64,000 nucleotides of DNA from Candidatus Liberimonas magnetica. Lineage in GTDB: Bacteria > Elusimicrobiota > Endomicrobiia > Endomicrobiales > JAFGIL01. Under the pieces are notes generated by a model. It had not been told where the DNA came from, made no database searches, and was given only the letters and a program-made list of their open reading frames with translations. The stretch spans positions 1 through 64,000 of the forward strand of contig JAJAPY010000010.1 of the NCBI GenBank assembly GCA_020523885.1, written 5' to 3'. The position numbers and the translations under genes were made by a program. Each line of letters begins with the position of its first letter. The stretch's first letter is position 1. Shown here one piece after another: positions 46,832-56,140 of this stretch.

Positions 46832-49800
46832 CTATTTCTCTACAGCTATCTTGATTACCTTCTTGCCTAGATTGTTCTTGATCAACACGACATAAACTCC
46901 GCTGGCAACGACGCTTCCGCCGTCATTCTTACCGTCCCAGCTCGCCCTTCCTGTGGCATTTACATATTCGACTTTACGCACAAGCTGGCCGGCTACAGTG
47001 AATATCTTTATATCGGCGCTCGCAGGCAGGTTGTCGAACGTGAACAGGCCCTTGTTCGGCTTATAGGGAATAGGGTAGCCTTTTATAGCCGCCAGGTCAG
47101 CCGCAGGGGTAAGCTGTACTAGGGCGAACTTCGTCAGGTGCTTGACAGATGCTGTTATCTTGTTCTGGTCGGGGTAGACTGTAGAAGGTATTGTTACCCA
47201 CCAGTTGTGTGTTGCGTCGTAATAAGCAACCGTAAGCTTGCTTTCGTCAAGCTCTGCAATATCTGAGTCCCTGTATAACAAGGTAATAATAATTTCCTTC
47301 AAGGGCTGGAGGCCTTTGTCGTTTGTTATCTCGATAGCGATATCCGTAACTTTAAGAACCGGTTGTCCGGAAGCGGAAACCGCAGCCGTAGATACAGTGA
47401 ATGCTACGTTTTGGCCAAAACTTCCTGCAGGGATATCCACCTTGACTTCGCCGAAGGCAGGCTGAAGCACAACGGTTGAATTTGAACTATCATTTAACTG
47501 TCTTGTCGTTGTAATATTAGCTACCTGAACCAGGAAACGTTTTTTCAATGCAGCAGATATTGACCCTGTCCCGCCAGTGCTGACAACTACATCCCAGTAG
47601 CCCGTAGCCTTATCCAGGAGGCCAAACGTACAGGTTATCTTTGATGAGCTGACAACAGCAACGTCTGTGGCATTGATATCGTTTTGCCCTGATTTAACAA
47701 GTTTTACCGCCGCTCCTGCCCTAAACCCGGCCCCGGCAAGGTTGGTTATTGATACTGAGCTGTTGTTAAATGCAGTATCTGGAGTAATTGAAGTTACAGT
47801 AATAGAACTTATTACAAGAAAACCATTGGCAAACGTTCCAGATTCTGCTCCTGCTCCGCCTGTGCTGGCCACCACGTCCCATCTGCCTGGAGCCTTGCCG
47901 TTAAGATCGAACACGCAGGTTATCTTTGTAGGGCTGACTAGTGTAATGCCTTCAGCATCTATATCGTTTTCTCCTGATTTTATAAGTTTTACAGATGCAC
48001 CTGAAACAAAACTTTTTCCTGCAAGGTTAGTTATTGATACCTGTCCGGTATTTGGAGCGCTGTTTGGCGTAATCGAATTTACCGTTACAGAACTAATCAC
48101 AAGAAAACCGTTGCCGAGCGTTGCAGATAGCGATCCTGCCCCGCCTGTACTGGCTACCACATCCCAGTATCCTGTGGCCTTGCCCGCAAGGCCAAACGTA
48201 CAAGTTATCTTAGAGGAGCTGACAACAGTAACGTCAGCAGCATTGATATCGTTTTGTCCTGATTTGACAAGTTTTGCCGACACTCCTGTCCTAAACCCGG
48301 CTCCGGTAAGGCTTTTTATTGAAACAGAGCGGCTGTTATAAGCGCTGTCCGGTGTAATCGAACTTACTGTTATAGAACTGACCACAAGAAAACCATTGCT
48401 TAGTGTTGCAGATAACGATCCGGCACCGCCTGTGGTGACTACCACATCCCAGTAGCCTGGCGTTTTACCGTTCAAATCAAAAAAGCATACAAAATAGGAG
48501 CCAGTTTCCACAGTAACACTGGAACCGATTATATCGCTTTGTCCCGGCCTCGTAAGTCTTGCCGATACTCCTGATCTGAAACCGCTGCCTGAAATAAGAG
48601 GTGCTACCTGCTTGATATTCGGCGCGGTATTCTCTGTAATAGAACTTATCGTTATAGAACTTATCAAAAGAAAAGCGTTTGGAAGAGTTGCGGATACAGA
48701 CCCGGCTCCTCCAGTACTTACTACGACATTCCAACTGCCCGGCGCTGCCCCGTTCACATCAAAAGTGCAGGTCATTTTTGTAAAACTGTTCACATCCACA
48801 GTACCAGACAAAGCGTTGATCTCGCTTTCGCCTGACTTAGTAAGTTTTACCGACGCGCCTGCCATGAACCCGGCGCCTGTCAGGCTCGATATCCATACCA
48901 GCCCAGTATTTGGGCGGCTGTTCGGCGTTATAGAAGTTACAATTACGGAGCTGACTACGACCAGCCCATTGGTTAGTGTTGCAGATATCGACCCGGCTCC
49001 GCCTGTGCTGACCACTACATCCCACCTGCCGAGTGCTTTCTCGTTTAAATCAAATGCGCAGGTTATCTTTGTGGGGCTGACTATTGTTACGCCAGTAGCA
49101 TTGATGTCGCTTTGTCCTGATTTGCTGAGTTTTACCGACGCGCCTGTCCTAAATCCTGCGCCTATAAGGTTCGTTATTGATACCTGCCCGATGTTACCCG
49201 CGCTGTCTGGCGTAATCGAACTTACTGTTATAGAACTGACCACTATGAAACTATTGGCGAGCGTTGTAGATATTGATCCGGCACCTCCTGTGCTGACTAC
49301 CACATCCCAGTAGCCTGGCGCTTTCCCGTTTAAGTCAAATGCGCAGGTTATCTTTGTGGGGCTTACTACTGTAACACCTGTAGCATCGATATTGCTTTGT
49401 CCTGATTTGCTGAGTTTTACCGACCCTCCTGTCCTAAACCCTGCCCCGGCAATGTTAGTTATTGATACCTGTCCGGTATTTGGAGCGCTGTTTGGCGTAA
49501 TCGAATTTACGGTTATAGAACTGACCACAAGGAAACCATTGGCGAGAGTTGAAGATTCCGATCCTGCGCTAACCACTACATCCCAGGTGCCTGGCGCTTT
49601 CCCGTTTAAATCAAAGGCGCAGGTCATCTTTGTTGTGCTGACTACTGTAATACCTGTAGCATTGATGTCGTTTTGTCCTGATTTGCTGAGTTTTACAGCC
49701 GCGCCTGTCACAAACCCTGTTCCTGCAAGGTTTGTTATTGATACCTGTCCGGTATTTTCCCCGCTGTTTGGAGTTATAGATGTTATTACCGGAGAATTGA

Positions 49801-51244
49801 GCGTATATGCTTTTAAGCATACATTTCTGTTGGGATGAGGAGTTCCGCCTGTAGTAGCTGTACTGTCTGTCCAGGAAGTGCCGTTACTGCCTATATAGCT
49901 TTGGCCTGCAGAAGCAGTCGCAAGGCTGCTGTAGTCCGCAAGAGGGTGTTCTATAGGAATTGGAAAATTATAACCCGGAGTTGTAAGTTTTACAACAATA
50001 CAAAAGTCGTAATTAAGAAGAATCGGGATCGGGGAGTCAAGTTCAATTGTGTGATATCCGGAAATAGGAATCGTGCCTGTTTTACTTCCTAAAAGCCCGG
50101 AAAATGATGTGCCGTTAAAACTCTCATACACGTATATTTCATAACTTGAGTTCAAGCTTGAGGTATAAAAACCCACCGCCTTTAACTGGTTATTTGAAGT
50201 TGCAGTAAAAATATTGGCAAACCAGGCGGTGTCACTGCTGTAGCCTGTGTGCCCGGTAACGCCAAGCGGGTCATACTGGTAAATCTTATCATAGTTTCCG
50301 GTTGATTCGGCAACGTCGAATACAGTATTTTTTGTGCCTATTTTAGAATCATAATAGGAAATATAGAAATAACCGTTATCTCCCCAGGATGTCCCCCAGC
50401 TGTTTTTAACGATAAATGCCCCGTTTCCCGGGGGTATCGCAGAAAAATTACTTTTGTTGTAATTGTCATCCCAGCCGACTATTGCAACGCCGTGATTGGT
50501 CGTATTCGAACCGTTATAATAATAAGCATGGTTAGCTGAATTGTAATAAGTGGCTTCATTCATATACATAGATGTCATTACAGCGCCGTAAGTCGTAACC
50601 ATTTCTTTTATGTTGTCATTATCCGTTGAACTGCCTCTGTCCGGGATAAAAAGCACTTCCTGTATATGTTTTTGTACAGGTAATCCCTGTGCAGACCCAC
50701 CTGGATTTGAATATGGGTCATCGGCCTCGTTGACCGGCCCGCCCCATCTTGCCAGATATGCCGTTGACATAGTATAATTGCCTCCGTCAGCATATCCAGG
50801 ATCAAAACCATGTAAATTTAAAATGTTATTTTCTGAAAAATCCCTGGTTTCAATTGGTAAAAGACAGGATTCCAATGAACTATATGTAGCAAAAGCCCAA
50901 CAGGTTCCGTCCGGGCCTTGATTTTTTACAGGTGTAAGCTTTCCCTCACTGCGAAGGTCATAGGACGCAGAATAGCCAAGTAGCGGGGCTACGCCTTTAA
51001 CCTTTCTACTAATTTTTTGGCCTTTCATATGAGAAAGATCAACCGGTGAAGGGATTAAGCCTAAAGCGCGGCCTTTTTGTGTTTGTTTTTGAGCTTTAAC
51101 TTTCTGAAGATTTAAGAGGTAACTCTCGAAATCCGGATTGACAGGGGCAAGGTTTGAATCGGCATAGGCAAACGTGAATACCCCAAACAGAGATAAAAAA
51201 AATAAGGATATGATATATGCCTTTATACTTTTAAGTTTTTTCAT
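46832..51244 (-). CDS. Secreted papain-like (C1) peptidase with lectin-like domain, eight IPT/TIG repeats and sorting domain
   Basis: 1470 residues. A signal peptide (about 1-28) and a propeptide-like part precede the C1 catalytic domain. All key residues are present: Gln109 ('KNQGPDG'), Cys115 ('GTCWAFA'), His251 ('NHGVAIVGW') and Asn281 ('VKNSWG'). Residues about 315-475 match the lectin-like domain often joined to such peptidases. Eight IPT/TIG repeats follow (about 480-1235; 'SITPNSAPNTGQVSITNLAG'), then a beta domain with 'DIPAGSFGQ' and a FlgD-like end ('YPIPYKPNKG', 'SWDGKNDGGSVVASGVYVV'). Exported and probably surface-attached. It starts four bases after the LhgO-type gene and is followed at once by a PorV-like gene. 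Confidence 0.88.
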   Translation of the reverse strand: MKKLKSIKAYIISLFFLSLFGVFTFAYADSNLAPVNPDFESYLLNLQKVKAQKQTQKGRALGLIPSPVDLSHMKGQKISRKVKGVAPLLGYSASYDLRSEGKLTPVKNQGPDGTCWAFATYSSLESCLLPIETRDFSENNILNLHGFDPGYADGGNYTMSTAYLARWGGPVNEADDPYSNPGGSAQGLPVQKHIQEVLFIPDRGSSTDNDNIKEMVTTYGAVMTSMYMNEATYYNSANHAYYYNGSNTTNHGVAIVGWDDNYNKSNFSAIPPGNGAFIVKNSWGTSWGDNGYFYISYYDSKIGTKNTVFDVAESTGNYDKIYQYDPLGVTGHTGYSSDTAWFANIFTATSNNQLKAVGFYTSSLNSSYEIYVYESFNGTSFSGLLGSKTGTIPISGYHTIELDSPIPILLNYDFCIVVKLTTPGYNFPIPIEHPLADYSSLATASAGQSYIGSNGTSWTDSTATTGGTPHPNRNVCLKAYTLNSPVITSITPNSGENTGQVSITNLAGTGFVTGAAVKLSKSGQNDINATGITVVSTTKMTCAFDLNGKAPGTWDVVVSAGSESSTLANGFLVVSSITVNSITPNSAPNTGQVSITNIAGAGFRTGGSVKLSKSGQSNIDATGVTVVSPTKITCAFDLNGKAPGYWDVVVSTGGAGSISTTLANSFIVVSSITVSSITPDSAGNIGQVSITNLIGAGFRTGASVKLSKSGQSDINATGVTIVSPTKITCAFDLNEKALGRWDVVVSTGGAGSISATLTNGLVVVSSVIVTSITPNSRPNTGLVWISSLTGAGFMAGASVKLTKSGESEINALSGTVDVNSFTKMTCTFDVNGAAPGSWNVVVSTGGAGSVSATLPNAFLLISSITISSITENTAPNIKQVAPLISGSGFRSGVSARLTRPGQSDIIGSSVTVETGSYFVCFFDLNGKTPGYWDVVVTTGGAGSLSATLSNGFLVVSSITVSSITPDSAYNSRSVSIKSLTGAGFRTGVSAKLVKSGQNDINAADVTVVSSSKITCTFGLAGKATGYWDVVASTGGAGSLSATLGNGFLVISSVTVNSITPNSAPNTGQVSITNLAGKSFVSGASVKLIKSGENDIDAEGITLVSPTKITCVFDLNGKAPGRWDVVASTGGAGAESGTFANGFLVISSITVTSITPDTAFNNSSVSITNLAGAGFRAGAAVKLVKSGQNDINATDVAVVSSSKITCTFGLLDKATGYWDVVVSTGGTGSISAALKKRFLVQVANITTTRQLNDSSNSTVVLQPAFGEVKVDIPAGSFGQNVAFTVSTAAVSASGQPVLKVTDIAIEITNDKGLQPLKEIIITLLYRDSDIAELDESKLTVAYYDATHNWWVTIPSTVYPDQNKITASVKHLTKFALVQLTPAADLAAIKGYPIPYKPNKGLFTFDNLPASADIKIFTVAGQLVRKVEYVNATGRASWDGKNDGGSVVASGVYVVLIKNNLGKKVIKIAVEK
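47530..49800 (-). repeat. Eight IPT/TIG repeats of about 94 residues
   Basis: Each unit begins like 'VSSITPDSA' and contains 'GAGFRTGASVKLSKSGQ' and 'KITCAFDLNGKAPG'. Several neighbouring units are close at DNA level, so the array still exchanges or expands. Long open frames on the other strand are a by-product. Confidence 0.88.
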
Positions 51245-51248
51245 TTTA

Positions 51249-52349
51249 TCAGATAAGTTCCGCGACGTAATCGGCTATTGAAAGCGCTGAGGTAAGGCCC
51301 GGGGATTCAATACCTATCAGGTTTATCAGCCCGTCAAGGTTCCTGTTTTTTTCATTTACAATTATAAAATCTTTAAAATCGTCATCCGGGCCCTGGAGTT
51401 TAGGCCGTACACCGCAAGTGTCGGGGTACAGGTCTTCTAACCTGATTGAAGGCAGATATTTCTTTATGGAATTATAAAAATCATCTTTGCGGTCTTCGCT
51501 GACAGTGTAATCGATATTTTCAATATAATGAGTATCCGGCCCGAAGCGCACGCTGCCTGCCATGTCAAGGGTTAAGTGAACTCCTAAGCCGTGAATATTT
51601 GTAAAAGGAACAGGGTAAATAAGCCGTCTGGCTTTAAGTTTTTGCCTTGTCCTGAAATAATTCCCTTTACAATAATGCAGTTTGTAACCGGCTTCTCTGA
51701 CATTTATATGGCAAAGCGCTGCTATAATATCTGAATTTAAACCCGCGCAATTAACCACGATTTCGGAATCGAATTTATAATTATCTTTCTTTAAAGTAAG
51801 CCTGAAACCGGTGGTTAGTTTTTCTATAGCTGTGACTTCGGAATCATAGGAAACGATAGCTTTGCTTTCTTCGGCTATATTCAACAGCGATTGCATAAAA
51901 GTGTGCGTATCGAGTATGCCCGTTGATTTGCATAACAAGGCAGCTTTTGCCTCAACTTCAGGCTCAAGCTCCATTAACTGTCCTTTAGAGATTAGCTCAA
52001 GCCCCGGGACTCCGTTATTTATACCGTTGTTTTTTAGTTTTTCAAGAGAAGCCAGCTCATCCTGGGTTGTTGCTACTATAACCTTGCCGAGGTTTGAGTG
52101 TTTGATGCCGTATCTTCTGCAGTGCTCGTACAAAAGAGAATTTCCTTTTACGCATAACTTTGCTTTTAGGGAGTTATGCGGGTAGTAAATGCCGCTGTGG
52201 ATCACTTCGCTGTTCCTGCTTGAAGTTTCCTGGCCGAATTTCAGGTTTTTTTCAAGTATGATACAGGATTTGCCGAGCCCGGATAGTTTTGCACCTATAG
52301 CTAAACCGATAACCCCTGCTCCTATGATCGTAACATCAACTTTTTCCAT
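51249..52349 (-). CDS. lhgO: FAD-dependent oxidoreductase, LhgO (L-2-hydroxyglutarate oxidase) type
   Basis: 366 residues from the ATG at 52349 (a longer in-frame start at 52382 would overlap rsfS more). The Rossmann FAD motif 'IIGAGVIGLAIGAKLSGLGK' is followed by 'RNSEVIHSGIYYP', typical of LhgO. The C-terminal 'GIESPGLTSALSIADYVAEL' closes the FAD site. The family oxidises L-2-hydroxyglutarate to 2-oxoglutarate, passing electrons to the membrane or oxygen. Substrate not proven; related DAO-family oxidases are alternatives. The start overlaps the end of rsfS by 14 bases, and the peptidase gene follows after four bases. Confidence 0.75.
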   Translation of the reverse strand: MEKVDVTIIGAGVIGLAIGAKLSGLGKSCIILEKNLKFGQETSSRNSEVIHSGIYYPHNSLKAKLCVKGNSLLYEHCRRYGIKHSNLGKVIVATTQDELASLEKLKNNGINNGVPGLELISKGQLMELEPEVEAKAALLCKSTGILDTHTFMQSLLNIAEESKAIVSYDSEVTAIEKLTTGFRLTLKKDNYKFDSEIVVNCAGLNSDIIAALCHINVREAGYKLHYCKGNYFRTRQKLKARRLIYPVPFTNIHGLGVHLTLDMAGSVRFGPDTHYIENIDYTVSEDRKDDFYNSIKKYLPSIRLEDLYPDTCGVRPKLQGPDDDFKDFIIVNEKNRNLDGLINLIGIESPGLTSALSIADYVAELI

Positions 52350-52725
52350 GTTTATTATACTTAAAGGGCACTTTGCGGGCATCCATCCATATTTTGTCTA
52401 GCGCATAGAAAGCCCGGGCCTGGGAAAGCATCACGTGAATGACCAACCCGCCGTAATCGAGCACGGACCAGGATGAATTTCTTCCTTCCAGGTGCAAGGG
52501 CAGGCGGTTTTCCTTTTCTTTCAATGTCTTGTGTATGGCATCTATGACAGCGTTCATCTGAGGGGCCGATTCAACGCTGAGTATCAGAAAATAATCCGTC
52601 AATGTGGTAATAGGGCGGGTGTTAAGTATTTTTATATCTAAACTTTTTTTATCAGAGGCTATTTGTGCCGATATTTTAGCAAGTTTAAGAAACTCAGTTT
52701 TATCCGAAGAAGTTGGTTTAGTCAT
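52336..52725 (-). CDS. rsfS: Ribosome silencing factor RsfS
   Basis: 129 residues from the ATG at 52725, which has AAGAGA upstream; an ATG at 52743 is also in frame and would overlap the previous gene further. The family pattern is clear: 'LTDYFLILSVESAPQMNAV', 'HLEGRNSSWSVLDYGGLV', 'HVMLSQARAFYALDKIWMDA'. RsfS binds L14 on the large ribosomal subunit and blocks subunit joining in starvation. It often sits with nadD and yqeK; here pilT and a cNMP protein lie between. Confidence 0.92.
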   Translation of the reverse strand: MTKPTSSDKTEFLKLAKISAQIASDKKSLDIKILNTRPITTLTDYFLILSVESAPQMNAVIDAIHKTLKEKENRLPLHLEGRNSSWSVLDYGGLVIHVMLSQARAFYALDKIWMDARKVPFKYNKHGKS

Positions 52726-53659
52726 TAAATGATTCTCTTGCATTCATCAGCCGCTTGCGGTCCTGTTCTTCCTGCTGGAAATGAATATTCTCGATTGCCT
52801 CGGCTAATTGGTCGCTTACGGCCAGTAAGAGTGAAGCATTGTGGTTTTCAAATACGCCGGTTTTTTTTGTGTTTGTTATCGCCATAAACCCGAGCAGTTT
52901 ATCCGGTAATATACAAGGCACAATTGAAAATGCTTTTGATGTTTTTAAAAAATCAATGCTCGAAAGAGGGGTTTCGGTCGAATCATTAAAAATAAACCCG
53001 GAAGGGTTTTCCTTGAGCTGTTTTATCAAAGGATGCTGCAGCGGTATTTCATTAAACGACTTATCGGCAGCTACTTCTTCAAATTCCCGGTTGAATTCAT
53101 TGTACAGGTAAGTAATGACGTTCTCTGCTTCAGGGACCGCCAGCAGGATCTCTTCACGGATCCCCTTTACGATAAGATTCAGGTTACGGGCCGAAGCAAT
53201 GATCTTGCTTGTCTGATAAACCGTTGCAAGTTCCCTGCTTGTCCGCTCCAGTCTTGCAGTTACGACCTCAAGCAAGCGGGACAAAATATTTATGCCTTCT
53301 TTCGGGTTTTTATTTATAACATCAAGAAAAGGCTTACGTGCGATCTTAAGCAATACAGCCTTATTTTTCGTCTTTGCATTAGCTGTCCTGTACTGGTTGG
53401 AGAAAAATGCCGTTTCTCCGAATATATTGCCTCTATTTAAAACGATCAATACTTTTTCTTTGTCCGCCCCTAATTTTTTGTATATTATTACTTCGCCGGA
53501 TTCTATTATATAAAAAGAATCTGAAAAACTGCCCTCTTCAAATATCTGCGTAAGAGCGTCAAGCTTTACTTCTTCAACATTTACTAAAAGTTGCTGCATA
53601 ATATCATCGTTGAGTTCCTTGAATATAAAAACTGATTTTAAAAGAGAAAGTTTATCCAT
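52718..53659 (-). CDS. Cyclic-nucleotide-binding domain plus GAF domain protein
   Basis: 313 residues. N-terminal cNMP-binding domain (about 5-120) with 'DSFYIIESGEVIIYKK' and a phosphate-cassette-like 'GETAFFSNQYRTANA' that keeps the Arg. A helix and then a GAF-like domain (about 150-300, 'IVPCILPDKLLGFMAITN') follow. There is no DNA-binding domain or output enzyme, so it acts by binding a partner. GGAGG eight bases before the ATG. It lies directly downstream of pilT, which suggests a nucleotide or small-ligand input to the pilus or retraction machinery. Ligand unknown. Confidence 0.78.
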   Translation of the reverse strand: MDKLSLLKSVFIFKELNDDIMQQLLVNVEEVKLDALTQIFEEGSFSDSFYIIESGEVIIYKKLGADKEKVLIVLNRGNIFGETAFFSNQYRTANAKTKNKAVLLKIARKPFLDVINKNPKEGINILSRLLEVVTARLERTSRELATVYQTSKIIASARNLNLIVKGIREEILLAVPEAENVITYLYNEFNREFEEVAADKSFNEIPLQHPLIKQLKENPSGFIFNDSTETPLSSIDFLKTSKAFSIVPCILPDKLLGFMAITNTKKTGVFENHNASLLLAVSDQLAEAIENIHFQQEEQDRKRLMNARESFND

Positions 53660-53678
53660 TATTATTACCTCCGAATAT

Positions 53679-53762
53679 TAGCGTAGAGCGGATAGCGTTT
53701 AGCGTATAGTTAAAGTCTTTGAATTTACTATCCGCTATACGCTCTACGCTGTACGCTATCAT
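53679..53762. repeat. Heptad-repeat hairpin downstream of pilT, word TAGCGTA
   Basis: Left arm TAGCGTA-GAGCGGA-TAGCGTT-TAGCGTA (53679-53706). Right arm CTATCCG-CTATACG-CTCTACG-CTGTACG-CTATCAT (53728-53762). The left arm matches that of the hairpin on the other side of pilT at all but one base. Confidence 0.92.
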
Positions 53763-53767
53763 TGTCG

Positions 53768-54835
53768 CTATACTGTCATTGTTCTCCCGCCGGAACGGAT
53801 ATATTCAGGGTTTCTTGCTTTGCTCATTGCATCTTCAGTGGAGACAAGCCCGTTTTGAACAAGTCCGAGCAATGCGCGGTCAAGGTTTATCATCCCGAAT
53901 TTTGCGCCGGTTTCTATGGCGGAATATACCTGATGCGTCTTTCCTTCTCTTATCAAATTTGCTATGGCAGGGGTAACAACCATTATCTCCCTTGCTGCAA
54001 CCCTTCCGACCCCGTCTGTTTTCGGCAGGAGTATCTGGGAAACAACTCCTCTTAATGAAGTGGAAAGCTGAACCCTGACCTGCTGCTGCTGGTGAGGGGG
54101 AAATACGTCAACGACCCTGTCGATCGTTTGTGCAGCATCAGTAGTATGAAGTGTTCCGAACACCAGATGCCCAGTTTCAGCTATGGTAAGTGCAGCAGAA
54201 ATGGTTTCTAAGTCCCTCATTTCTCCGATCAGGACTATATCAGGGTCCTGCCTCAAGGCTGATTTTAAGGCATTTGTAAAACTTTTTGTCTGCTGTCCGA
54301 CTTCTCTTTGCCTTATTATACAGCTTCTATTATCATAGACGAATTCGATCGGGTCTTCAATAGTAAGTATGTGCTCATGCCTTGACTGGTTTATTAAATT
54401 AATAAGGCATGCAAGGGTGGTAGATTTTCCAGATCCCGTCGGGCCTGTGACAAGGACTAGCCCATTAGGTAAATGAGCAAACTTAAGGACAGCTTCCGGG
54501 AGGTTCAATTGTTCGGGATTCGGTATCTTTGAAGATATAACGCGCAATACCGCTTCTACACCGTTTTTTTGCATAAAAACGTTTATACGGAAACGGGATA
54601 AATTCGGTATCTGGACCGAGCAATCAAGTTCAAGGTTCTGTTCGAATTTTGACCTTTGATTTTCAAAAAGTACCGAATATATCATCTTTTTTGATTCTTC
54701 AGCAGTAAGAGCCGGGAATTCTTCCATCTGAACGATAGCTCCGCGTATCCTTGCCGCAGGGGGAAGGCCGATGACCATATGTATGTCTGATGCTCCACGC
54801 TGTACAGCTGCTTTAAGTACCTCGAACATTTCCAT
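53768..54835 (-). CDS. pilT: Type IV pilus retraction ATPase PilT
   Basis: 355 residues, usual PilT length. Walker A 'GPTGSGKST', Asp box and Walker B 'DPDIVLIGEMRDLETI', His box 'GTLHTTDAAQTIDRVVDVFP'. PilT disassembles pilin fibres at the cell base and powers twitching. GGAGG precedes the ATG by four bases; a second ATG two codons on has better spacing. No pilin, PilB or PilC gene is in the window, so the partner genes must be elsewhere. Both intergenic regions around it carry the same heptad hairpin. Confidence 0.93.
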   Translation of the reverse strand: MEMFEVLKAAVQRGASDIHMVIGLPPAARIRGAIVQMEEFPALTAEESKKMIYSVLFENQRSKFEQNLELDCSVQIPNLSRFRINVFMQKNGVEAVLRVISSKIPNPEQLNLPEAVLKFAHLPNGLVLVTGPTGSGKSTTLACLINLINQSRHEHILTIEDPIEFVYDNRSCIIRQREVGQQTKSFTNALKSALRQDPDIVLIGEMRDLETISAALTIAETGHLVFGTLHTTDAAQTIDRVVDVFPPHQQQQVRVQLSTSLRGVVSQILLPKTDGVGRVAAREIMVVTPAIANLIREGKTHQVYSAIETGAKFGMINLDRALLGLVQNGLVSTEDAMSKARNPEYIRSGGRTMTV

Positions 54836-54851
54836 AAAACCTCCGGTTTGT

Positions 54852-54945
54852 TAGCGTATAGCGGATAGCGTTTAGCGTATAGGAACTGTAAAAGCCTTCT
54901 TTAAGGTTCTGCTTTTTCTATCCGCTATACGCTATACGCTAAACG
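54852..54945. repeat. Heptad-repeat hairpin upstream of pilT, word TAGCGTA
   Basis: Left arm TAGCGTA-TAGCGGA-TAGCGTT-TAGCGTA (54852-54879). Right arm CTATCCG-CTATACG-CTATACG-CTAAACG (54918-54945). It lies between the LCP gene's stop and the pilT ribosome site. Confidence 0.92.
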
Positions 54946-54952
54946 CTTGTTT

Positions 54953-56140
54953 TTATTTAGTATTTATCTTACAATCTTCGCCCAGGATAACGGATATATC
55001 GATCAACCGTTTTTCATCATAGCGTGTTATTACCTCGCCGCAGTTAAGGATCTCTGAGATCCTTTGGGCCCCGCGCAGGTCACCTGTAAGGTCTTTTATT
55101 AAGGTCTTCTTCTGTCTGGTGGTGAAATTTCCCCAGTCTATTACGTCAAAGCCGCTTTTTCTCAATATCCAGGTCACCTGTTCTGCCATTTTGCCTGTTC
55201 CGGTCGCATTCCATATCTCGACACGGATATTCGGGCTTTTTGAAGGGTTTAAGTCTCGGTTTGGAAGGATCTTATTAAGCAATCCGTTAAGGTTGTCTGT
55301 ATCATATTCCCAGTATCCTTTTTTATTGGGCTGGCCGGGAAGCTGGGAAAAACGGATATTTTTCATGTTTATGTCCTTGACTTCGATGATGCCGGAAAAA
55401 GCATCCCATGTGTTTATATTCGTAAATATTTCCGTCATAAGAAGTTTGGCAATCTTAGGAAGGTTGAATATAAAATAGGGATTTTTCCATCTTAAAAGAA
55501 ACGATTTTACAAAAAGCTGCTGCCTGAATATCCTTCCCAGGTCTCCTGCTTTCCCTCTAAAGCGGACGTATTCCAGGGCTTTTGCACCGTCAAGATGGTT
55601 GACCCCGGCATTAAAATGTATATGCAGGTTTCCTGCCTGGTCGTCATAATTCATAGGCTCTTCTATGTCAACCTTTATTCCGCCTATAAGGTCAATGAAC
55701 TTTTTAAAGCTGGAATAATTAATGGTTACATAATAGGGTATCTCCAGCCTGTTTTGGAATAATTCTTCGACTGCTTTGCAGACTTCTATAGCAGCGAAGG
55801 CGTCATTCTGTTTTGTCCTGTAATGGTATGCATAGACTTCGTTTATTTTTTTAAAGTTATAGCCTTTAGGAGAAAACCTCGTATCCCTGGGTATTGAGAT
55901 TATGTCAAGGAACCTGCGCACAGGGTCATAACTTGCAAAGATGAGCGTATCCGAATGCCTTGCATAATCCACAATGTCCGTGCCTATCAAGAGAGCATTT
56001 ATCCTTTCGCCTTTTCTGATACTTCTTGAGATGGGATTTGCCCAGGAGAGGTAAAGTGACAAAGATAAAATAACGGCAAAAGCTAACAAGCTTAACTGGT
56101 TAAGGTTTAAGTTTGAAATAGGTTTTAATATTCTATTCAT
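54953..56140 (-). CDS. LytR-CpsA-Psr (LCP) family protein with LytR_C domain
   Basis: 395 residues. N-terminal TM segment (about 15-33), then the LCP domain: 'INALLIGTD', 'RHSDTLIFASYD', 'ISIPRDTRF', 'LIGGIKVDIEEPMNY', 'YVRFRGKAGDLGRIFRQQ'. The last 95 residues are a LytR_C domain ('VEIWNATGTGKMAEQV'). LCP enzymes attach glycopolymers to peptidoglycan or related acceptors from lipid-linked donors, outside the inner membrane. The start overlaps the yqeK stop by four bases (ATGA), so they are translationally coupled. Confidence 0.88.
   Translation of the reverse strand: MNRILKPISNLNLNQLSLLAFAVILSLSLYLSWANPISRSIRKGERINALLIGTDIVDYARHSDTLIFASYDPVRRFLDIISIPRDTRFSPKGYNFKKINEVYAYHYRTKQNDAFAAIEVCKAVEELFQNRLEIPYYVTINYSSFKKFIDLIGGIKVDIEEPMNYDDQAGNLHIHFNAGVNHLDGAKALEYVRFRGKAGDLGRIFRQQLFVKSFLLRWKNPYFIFNLPKIAKLLMTEIFTNINTWDAFSGIIEVKDINMKNIRFSQLPGQPNKKGYWEYDTDNLNGLLNKILPNRDLNPSKSPNIRVEIWNATGTGKMAEQVTWILRKSGFDVIDWGNFTTRQKKTLIKDLTGDLRGAQRISEILNCGEVITRYDEKRLIDISVILGEDCKINTK

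Noticed and set aside
47667-49838. Plus-strand ORFs of 160-233 aa opposite the peptidase
   Set aside because: They mirror the IPT repeats and repeat with the same period; no independent protein features.
23200-51244. A complete type IX secretion system
   Set aside because: Only PorV-like barrels and sorting domains are seen; no PorK, L, M, N, P or Sov/SprA homologue was recognised here.
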